From: Pyrus communis | Lineage: Eukaryota; Streptophyta; Magnoliopsida; Rosales; Rosaceae | DNA length: 64,000 nucleotides | Reading direction: 5' to 3' | NCBI RefSeq assembly: GCF_963583255.1 | Contig: NC_084819.1 | Span: 15,655,616 to 15,719,615, forward strand | In this document: positions 56,626 to 64,000 of the stretch, in pieces | Layout of the letters: the number at the start of each line of letters is the position of its first letter | How positions within the stretch are numbered: position 1 is the stretch's first letter | Made by a program: the position numbers and the translations under genes | Notes under the pieces: generated by a model | Database searches by the model: none | What the model saw: only the letters and a program-made list of their open reading frames with translations | Told to the model about the DNA's origin: nothing

Positions 56626-57420
56626 AAAATGACCTTAAACAATTAAATAATTTACACATCTACCAACTGGAAGTCTAGAAGGACGTCCTTCCTCCCATAT
56701 CTCGTCTGTACACTCCCACGCCGAAAAACCCACAGAAAAAACACCACCACCTTTTCTGGCAAGACAAGATTAGGATTCGGATTTGATATTTGCATCGTGG
56801 ACTTGCCCAGATCGCACTGCATCATGCGCTCTTCTGTAAATCCGATTCTACCCCCAAATTCGAAGCTTCGGACATCTGGATCCTCATAAAATGCCCTGCT
56901 TCTTCGTATTTCTGAAAATTAGGAGAGCCAGGTGACTAATCTAATCTTTATTTTCTTCTAGAATCCCCCACCCTTAAAATTGTAGGTTTACTCCTCTCTC
57001 TCCCTCCCTGAAAAACACTTCAAAACCCACAAACCCAGTGAAAAATATGAGAGGTAAGGCGGAGAAACGACAAAGAAAAATCCAGTGAGGAAGATGCAAG
57101 GTTAGACGGACAAAACAAGGGGAAGATATGTTAGACGGAAAGGAAATAGAGTTTGATCGATGACTCTAGAAATTCTAGAAGGATTCTAAATAAAAAAGTT
57201 ATAATAAAGAGTTATAAATAAAAAAGGTTATAATAAAAGTTATAAATAATGAGTGGCTCTCTAGGTTTTCATCCCTAGGAGAGCGTAATAAAAAATTTAT
57301 AAATGAAAAGGTTACAAATTAAAAATTATATTTGATTAAATCATACTAATTTTAGTTATTTAACGTAATCAAAGTATTTTTATATAAAAGTTTATCAAAT
57401 GTTTGGACACTAATTGAAAC
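56626..57420. other. Spacer, weakly gene-like
   Basis: The stretch 56690-57080 is less AT-rich, with CCCTCCCTGAAAAACAC-type sequence reminiscent of a 5' untranslated region. The longest frames are short and unassignable. ATAAATAAAAAAGTTATAATA-like short tandem sequence occurs at 57190-57250. No gene called. Confidence 0.4.
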
Positions 57421-59260
57421 AGATTCTATAAATCAATGTTGGTGGAGGTGTTGTTCCGCCTCAAGAAGAACAGAGTAATGTGTTTGAAATAAGGTCTGAC
57501 CAAAACTTTTCTATAAAATTTCGCATTTTTTGAGTTTTAAGCCATTCAAATTGGTTTGTTAAGTAGGAATAAAAATACCGGTTAAACAAAGATTACTAAG
57601 TACTAACCAAATTCACATCTGTCTACATTAATCTATTAAGTAGGTAACTTATTAAATTTTTTGGGGGAATCTTGTGTACAGAGTGATGTGTTGGAACCAG
57701 CAATGCAAGGACGAGATATGATCAGTCGCACTCGAACACGGTTTGTTTCTTGAATCACATCATTAGTTATTTTATTAATGTGCTTCGGTAGGGTTTTCAA
57801 TATGATTTTCTAATTTCCCTTTTGCAGCATTTTTATTTTTATTTTTGGAGTGTATGTGATTTGTGTTTGATTAGAGAAAAAAATTAATAAAACACAAGAA
57901 ATGCAGCAATTGGAAACATGGCTGCCAATTGTTTTAAATAACTATACTACTTCTGTAGTGTATGCAAGCAAAACCTAATGGGTAACCTAATGGCTTTCTT
58001 ACTGAGTTTTTAATGAGTTTTTGGCTTTGGATATTTTGCGTTTCACAATGATTCTTTATTGATTATTGGGTTGTTAAAAGCAAGCAAAACCTATAAAATT
58101 GGCCTTTCGGTAAATTTTTCTCTACATGAATATTATGGTAGAAGGTATCTGTTTGAGTTTTGTTTTTGTCTTAATATACTGGATAAACTTTGTTATGACA
58201 ATCTTAATCAACTGTTGGATGACGCATGTATTGGTTATATTTGTAGAACTCAATGAATACCTTTTATTTTAAACTTATATCAAGTATTCATATTTGGTAC
58301 TATCCATTTGATTTGGGGACTTAATTTTCTCAGAAAAAAATCAAATTTTATTTAATTACTTACAAAACAGATTCATATAAAGAATTGAAGCTTAATGTAT
58401 GAGAAAGAGAGAGTCAGATTACGTGTTGAATGACATCATGAAAATCGTTCAAACAATATCATGAAAGAGCACTCAACCTATCTTCAGAAGTTCTTCCAAA
58501 TCATACATACAAAACAAAAATATCGAAGAAACCTATCTTCAGAGCACTCAACCTATTTAGTTACCTTTTTGTTTTCGCAACCTTTAGCCGCTGCAGTAAC
58601 CTTTTTGGGTGACTACTTCATCACTAATTGCTTTAGTCACCGTGCAGTTAGGAGTAAGGGGATGGTGACATAACTGTTGCGTCCTTGTCACGATTAATTG
58701 CAGTTCGTTACATACAGAAAAAAAAGATATCGAGAAATTTTGAAGGAGAAGAAAAAGCTTTGAAGGCAAAAGCTAGAAATGGAGGTGTGTGTGGACTGTG
58801 AACTATCAACTGGAAAGGGAAAGCAAAAGAATACGCAGAGACAGAGAGACACAGAGAGATGGAGTTTAAATATGAGGGCAGAGTAAGGAGAGGAAGCAAA
58901 AACAAGACTCGTAATCAATGGTAATTAGTGGAGTGAAAAATATCATTGTTGGGGTCAAATGCACTAACATTTTCTCTTAATTTTAGTCGTAGAAAATAAT
59001 AAAGTCTATGCATCATAGTATGGTTTCGATCTCCACCGATTCTCTTCAACAATATATTTGCACGCTAAATGGGAGCGAATAATTTTTTTGCGAACTCGTC
59101 ACTTCTAAAATTCGAACCTAAGACCTCTTGGAAAAAAACTTAGGCCATCAAATGTCCACAATATACGGGATCTAGAGTGATAATTAGTGGAGACGAAAAT
59201 GACATTGTTTGGTACTAATACACCAAATGCTCTCATTTTTTCTCCACTACTGTTTCTAGT
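57421..59260. repeat. Segmental duplicate B (empty site of the gypsy)
   Basis: Collinear with 18552-18653 joined to 28283-30450. At 57500-57530 it reads straight through TTTCTATAAAATTTCGC, where the other copy holds the gypsy. It ends in GACATTGTTTGGTACTAAT and TCTCCACTACTGTTTCTAGT, the module also found upstream of RLK1. A short frame at 58059-58256 is not preserved in the other copy and is not called. Confidence 0.88.
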
Positions 59261-59269
59261 CCTTTTAAC

Positions 59270-59479
59270 CGGAAGAGGATCCATTCCAAACCTTAATGTC
59301 GGGAGCCTCCTCATCAAGCAATTTGGGCCATTGATTAGTGTGCAAGTCATATCATAGCCGTTGATTGTGTGTGGTGGGCCAGAAAAATGAATTAATAGAA
59401 AAAATTGAATTTAATTTGTGTGGGCCAAATTATTTGATGAGGATGCTCTGGACACTAAGGTCCGGAGCGGATCCTCTTC
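59270..59479. mobile_element. MITE, Mutator-like, GAAGAGGATCC termini
   Basis: 210 bp with ~60-bp inverted arms: GGAAGAGGATCC on the left and GGGAAGAGGATCC as reverse complement of the right side, then TCATCAAGCAATTTGGGCCA against TCATCAAATAATTTGGCCCA. Flanked by the 9-bp duplication CCTTTTAAC (59261-59269, 59480-59488). Same style as 4157-4352. Confidence 0.87.
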
Positions 59480-59531
59480 CCTTTTAACACCTTGGAGTTC
59501 TTGAGGGAGGGGCAAGTGGAAAGCAAAATAA

Positions 59532-60650
<1,119 letters not shown>

Positions 60651-61144
60651 AACTTTTCTTTTCAATGTACCTTAAATTTTATAATAAGTACATAATTCAA
60701 TAAATTCCAGACACCAAACCAGCAATATATATGTAATCTGTAAAAAAATGGCAGAGAGTTAAAACCCACTAACAATCCATTAAACTTGTGGCATTTGAGA
60801 TAAGTTAACACTTTGGAATTATGAGGTTGGTTTATGAATTGAATTGTTGACTGGAAGTCTTACCTTTACATTGTAGATGAAATCAGATGACGACGGGTCA
60901 AATTCGCAACCCACTAAATTGTTGAATTTGAAAATAAGAAAAAGGATAAGATTGTTGCCTGCCAAAGAGCAGCACTTGGCGATATCTAAAATGTAACTAT
61001 GTATAGTATCTCAAATAAATAAGAACTTTTTTTTTTTTTTAAATGTGATAAAAACTTATACTTCTTTTTAATTTGGTACATGAATTAAAATTTTAAGCGA
61101 TTTGTTGTATTTAGTTTAAGCGATTTGCATGTTGTAAATTAAAT
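60651..61144. other. AT-rich spacer
   Basis: Nothing recognised beyond a T tract near 61030 and short AT-rich direct repeats (AAGCGATTTG twice, 61094 and 61118). Confidence 0.5.
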
Positions 61145-61424
61145 TTAAAAATGTTACTCTTACAATATTTATCATACCATATTTGTACTACCTCTCTAAT
61201 AGAGATGAGACCCACATGATGTTAAAATTATGACTCCCTATGGATCTTGCTCTTTGATGTATCCGACAATAGACTAAAACTCAGCAAAATAGAGAAAACT
61301 AGAAACACACATGATTTATATTGATTTGGCAGAATTTTTACTATATCCAATTGTGATTTTTCTAGGTAGAGAAATCATGGCTTCTTTGATTAACAATAGA
61401 GTATACAGTGCTTTTGCAAACCCT

Positions 61425-61951
61425 ATGGCCCTGTTTGGCAGATCAGATAAAGGATTGGATAGGATTAGTTATACGGACTCGGGTGTTTGGCGTCACTCGT
61501 ACTAAATAAGCGTCAGATTAATTTAACCGGTTGGATAGGATAACACGGTATACACCCGCTTAATAAAACCAACCAAAACGCCCGGATTATTTAGTCGGGG
61601 AAGAAGAATATGGGAGAGAAAGGGAGGGAGTTTGGGGGGTGTGGCGGAGAGAGCTGGGGAACAATTATTTGGGATTCTTCTGTAGTCGGGGAAGAAGAAG
61701 GGAGAGAGAGGGAGGGTGTTTGGGGGGTGCGGAGAGATCTGGGAACAAAAAAATGATTTCACTTTTTTTTAATTTTTTTTTTTTAAGTTTGATTCCTCCT
61801 ATCTAGTATAATATTAAACACAGTATAAATAATATGGTCACTAGTCCGATACTGCACCAAACACCCGACTAATTTAGTCAGTACTATCCGGTGGTTATTT
61901 ATCCTATCCAACAGAAATAATCAGTAGAGTCCGACCTACCAAACGAGACTT
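61425..61951. mobile_element. MITE with CCTGTTTGG-type ends
   Basis: The left end GGCCCTGTTTGGCAGATCAG and the reverse complement of the right end, AAGTCTCGTTTGGTAGGTCG, are inverted; subterminal GGATAGGAT and ACTCGGGTGTTTGG also pair with the right side (CCAAACACCCGACTAA). The inside has a two-copy repeat (TAGTCGGGGAAGAAGAA at 61590 and 61683, each followed by GGGAGAGA and TGTTTGGGGGGTG-like sequence). The TAT flanks are ambiguous, so the superfamily (hAT or PIF/Harbinger) is open. Confidence 0.65.
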
Positions 61952-61993
61952 ATAACTAATCCCTCTCTTTCCCATCGTTGTCTCTCTTTCCAA

Positions 61994-62124
61994 TGCTGTT
62001 TCTAGCTTTTCTTTCCCTTGCCATCGGCTATTTCTAACTTTTCTCTCCCTTGCCATCGGCTATTTCTAACTTTTCTCTCCCTTGCTAGCGGCTATTTCTA
62101 GCTTTTCTCTCCCTACCAGCGGTT
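61994..62124. repeat. 32-bp tandem repeat, about four copies
   Basis: Unit CCATCGGCTATTTCTAACTT followed by TTCTCTCCCTTG; copies at 62021 and 62053 are nearly identical, with diverged copies on both sides (AGCGGCTATTTCTAGC, CAGCGGTTG). Confidence 0.88.
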
Positions 62125-62490
62125 GTTTTTTGGTTTTCCAACGGCTTTACCTAGCCTTGCTGCATCCTATTTTTTAAATATAGGGTGTGATTTACATGCC
62201 TATTTTCTGATTAAGTTTCCTGTCCTATATGGAATAGGAAGGTACACTTCCTTTCATTTTCCAAGATATCTTTTAGGATTCTCAATCTAATTGTACAAGG
62301 AAACTTTGAATCTTTCCTAGTCCTTTTAAGAGAAGAATGGGTGCACCTTTAATTTCCCTAATACAGCCCCGAACAAAATAGGACATTAACTTTGACGAGC
62401 CAAAATCCTAACACATGATTGGTGGGACCTACCAATATTAGAGAGATGATACAAATGTGGTATGCAAAATGTGATAAGTGTAGCATTACT

Positions 62491-62643
62491 CTATTAAGTT
62501 TTGAAAATCATTAATTTGTCATCTCATCTTAACTTCGTTAAGTTTTCCATTCAAATATTTCAACTTCCCACTTGATCCCCTTCAAGATTCTTTTGGACAT
62601 TTTAAGGTTATTTCAGACATTTCAACCCTTCTTTTAATGGATA
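62491..62643. other. Host flank of the Helitron 3' end
   Basis: Short AT-rich spacer; no feature recognised. The base next to the Helitron end, read on the minus strand, is T, as expected for insertion between A and T. Confidence 0.5.
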
Positions 62644-62646
62644 CTA

Positions 62647-62681
62647 GCCTCTCTGCACGCACTAACGTGCGTGCGAGAGGC
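62647..62681 (-). other. Helitron 3' terminal hairpin
   Basis: Arms GCCTCTCTGCACGCAC and GTGCGTGCGAGAGGC pair around TAAC with one bulged base, ~15 pairs. It abuts the CTAG terminus, the arrangement expected of the Helitron end signal. A second GC palindrome, GGGCGCTACGCGCCC, lies at 62694-62708. Confidence 0.92.
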
Positions 62682-63285
62682 ATTTTTGCATCACGGGCGC
62701 TACGCGCCCCTAAAGGTGTATTGTGTTAGTTTTTCCTATTGTAATTGTCAAGATATACTTTAAATGTATTGTGCAAAGAGGAACTTTTTTTTTTTATCAT
62801 GCACGTCCTAAAAAGTTATCATGTTTTTCGTTTTTACTTTGTGTAAAGTAATGATTTAAATGTTATTCATGCACTTATCAAACAACATACGATTTTAGAT
62901 GCAAGTTCCTACCTAAAGCCTATGAACAATAGCAAGTATATGTAAATAAATAAAAAATAGTAGATGAAAACAGTAAGTACTCGTAGCAAAATACAAAACA
63001 ATTTAAATGTCAAAATATAAATCCTACATAACAATATGTACATTATTCACAATACTCATAGAATCTATATGTCATTGTTTCTTTTGAAAAGAAAGTTTAC
63101 ATATTGACATCAATGCTGCAATTTCCACCCATTTGTTCATGATTGATGCTTCAAATTTTCATTGCCAATCTACAAACGATAGTGAGAAAATTAAAAATCA
63201 AATAAAAATAGTTAATTGATAAGTGAGAAATGCATACTGAAAGGTTATCGTTAATAAAGCTGTTACCTATTAGGAATCACCATAA

Positions 63286-64000
63286 TTAGCTGGAATGAAG
63301 CAAGACTTCTTTGTATACTACATTCCGTGTAAATACACCTTGTTGGCCTACTATGGAGCCACTTTTTACTAACACGGTTGTGGTTGACTTTGAGACCCCC
63401 CTCGATAAAGCCACATATAATTGTCCATGGCTGAAGACATGATCTGGAAGGTAAACGCCTACATGTGGTATTGTCTGACCTTGAGATTTGTTTATAGTGA
63501 TAGAGAAACTTAGTTTCACTGGAAATTGCTTTCTTGTAAGTTCAAATGGAAGCCCAGCAGTATCAGTACTTTTGAGAGGGATTCTTGGTAAGAAAACTCT
63601 GGATCCGGCAAATTGTCCAGTTAGAATTTCAGCATCAATAAGATTTCGGTAAGAACCACGACACAATAATCTTGTACCATTACACAATCCCAATTTCGGA
63701 TCAATATTTCTTAAAAGCATGATTGGAGCACCTCTTTTCAGAGTTAACTTGTGCGGAGGCAAACCACCAAGTGAGATTGAATTCAAGAACTCTGGCTGAT
63801 ACAAATTCCTTGCGTCATCCTCAACTGAATCAAATGAATACATTGTCTCTTCTAAACCCGGAAACATATTGATTATCTTTTCATTCAACATATCAACGTC
63901 TTCATTTGTAGGAGTTACCACTGCCCTTTCCACCATGTAGGTTGCATCATTTATATGATCCTCTAAGTCAGGGAAGATTTTGGCAATTAATTGATTAATG
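63286..64000 (-). CDS. Helitron helicase (PIF1-like), C-terminal part
   Basis: Open from the window edge to a stop at 63286, at least 237 residues; the Met at 63936 is internal, since coding sequence (AKIFPDLEDHINDATY) continues upstream. It shows the C-terminal half of the PIF1-family DNA helicase fused to Rep in plant Helitrons: RAVVTPTNEDVDMLNEKI, then GLPPHKLTLKRGAPIMLLRN, LCNGTRLLCRG, the motif V-like TINKSQGQTIPHVGVYLP and motif VI-like GQLYVALSRGVSKS. No stop or frameshift in this part. The protein would unwind DNA during transposition in the nucleus. Whether the whole element is autonomous cannot be judged. Confidence 0.92.
   Translation of the reverse strand, partial: INQLIAKIFPDLEDHINDATYMVERAVVTPTNEDVDMLNEKIINMFPGLEETMYSFDSVEDDARNLYQPEFLNSISLGGLPPHKLTLKRGAPIMLLRNIDPKLGLCNGTRLLCRGSYRNLIDAEILTGQFAGSRVFLPRIPLKSTDTAGLPFELTRKQFPVKLSFSITINKSQGQTIPHVGVYLPDHVFSHGQLYVALSRGVSKSTTTVLVKSGSIVGQQGVFTRNVVYKEVLLHSS

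Larger units (their letters stand above)
61145..62490. mobile_element. Inverted-repeat element with nested insert
   Basis: The left arm 61145-61222 (AATGTTACTCTTACAATATT, then ACCTCTCTAATAGAGATGAG) matches the reverse complement of 62405-62490 (AATGCTACACTTATCACATT, then ATCTCTCTAATATTGGTAGG and GTCCCACC). This suggests one element opened by later insertions, or two opposed copies of a short MITE. The inside holds the element at 61425-61951 and a tandem repeat. No transposase. Confidence 0.6.
62644..64000 (-). mobile_element. Helitron, 3' portion (continues past the window)
   Basis: The minus strand ends CTAG (62647-62644) followed by host T, the Helitron CTRR-T terminus. Immediately inside is a strong hairpin, and further in a helicase frame of the Helitron PIF1-like class. 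About 600 bp between the helicase stop and the hairpin are non-coding. Helitrons move by a rolling-circle-like mechanism and make no target duplication. The Rep domain and the 5' TC end would lie beyond base 64000. Confidence 0.9.

Noticed and set aside
58059..58256. Small frame in duplicate B (YKIGLSVNFSLHEYYGRRYL...)
   Set aside because: The counterpart at 28870-29030 has an indel that breaks the frame, and no protein family is recognisable.

Overview
This is plant nuclear DNA, almost certainly from a dicot. It is AT-rich, has a low density of host genes, and is crowded with nested transposable elements. The only host gene that looks intact is a large intron-containing receptor kinase. A dispersed repeat at 16358-16511 resembles one I recall as very common in apple and pear (Maleae) genomes. 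That memory, plus the general style of the elements, points to Malus/Pyrus or a close relative; this is inference, not a database result.

Host genes: the centrepiece is a 1041-residue LRR receptor kinase (RLK1, minus strand, 12364-15643, one 154-bp intron) with 22 leucine-rich repeats and a non-RD kinase domain, the architecture of the EFR/Xa21-like LRR-XII pattern-recognition receptors. Two broken relatives lie in the same orientation. RLK3 (45771-47385) keeps only kinase sequence. RLK2 (48049-53072) is near full length but has nonsense and frameshift lesions and a young non-autonomous copia element in its LRR region.

Layout: 1-1153 flank; 1154-4108 deleted Ty1/copia element; 4754-11066 degenerate full-length copia; 12364-15643 RLK1; 15644-18653 RLK1 upstream region with GGTAC-rich repeats and a solo LTR; 18654-28282 minus-strand Ty3/gypsy element lacking its RT core; 28283-30450 continuation of the host segment it interrupts; 31768-32664 hAT-like element; 32867-34640 tandem repeats; 34981-42151 poly(A)-tailed retroposon split by a minus-strand copia (35193-41483); 43165-44340 long-TIR element with a possible captured fragment; 45771-53072 RLK pseudogenes; 55165-56625 Harbinger-like debris; 57421-60650 further copies of the 28.3-30.4 kb segment; 61145-62490 inverted-repeat element; 62644 to the end, the 3' portion of a Helitron with helicase sequence.

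How it fits together: the window is built from paralogous segments that differ by insertions. RLK1 with its upstream DNA (about 12.3-30.4 kb) and RLK2 with its upstream DNA (about 48.0-59.3 kb) are collinear. A second pair (about 31.0-33.0 kb and 34.7-42.6 kb) shows the same pattern. Each copy supplies the empty site for insertions in the other, so target-site duplications and element boundaries can be read directly. No operons, CRISPR arrays or convincing RNA genes were seen. I found no evidence for a new enzymatic system; the most informative content is the receptor-kinase cluster and its layered insertion history.
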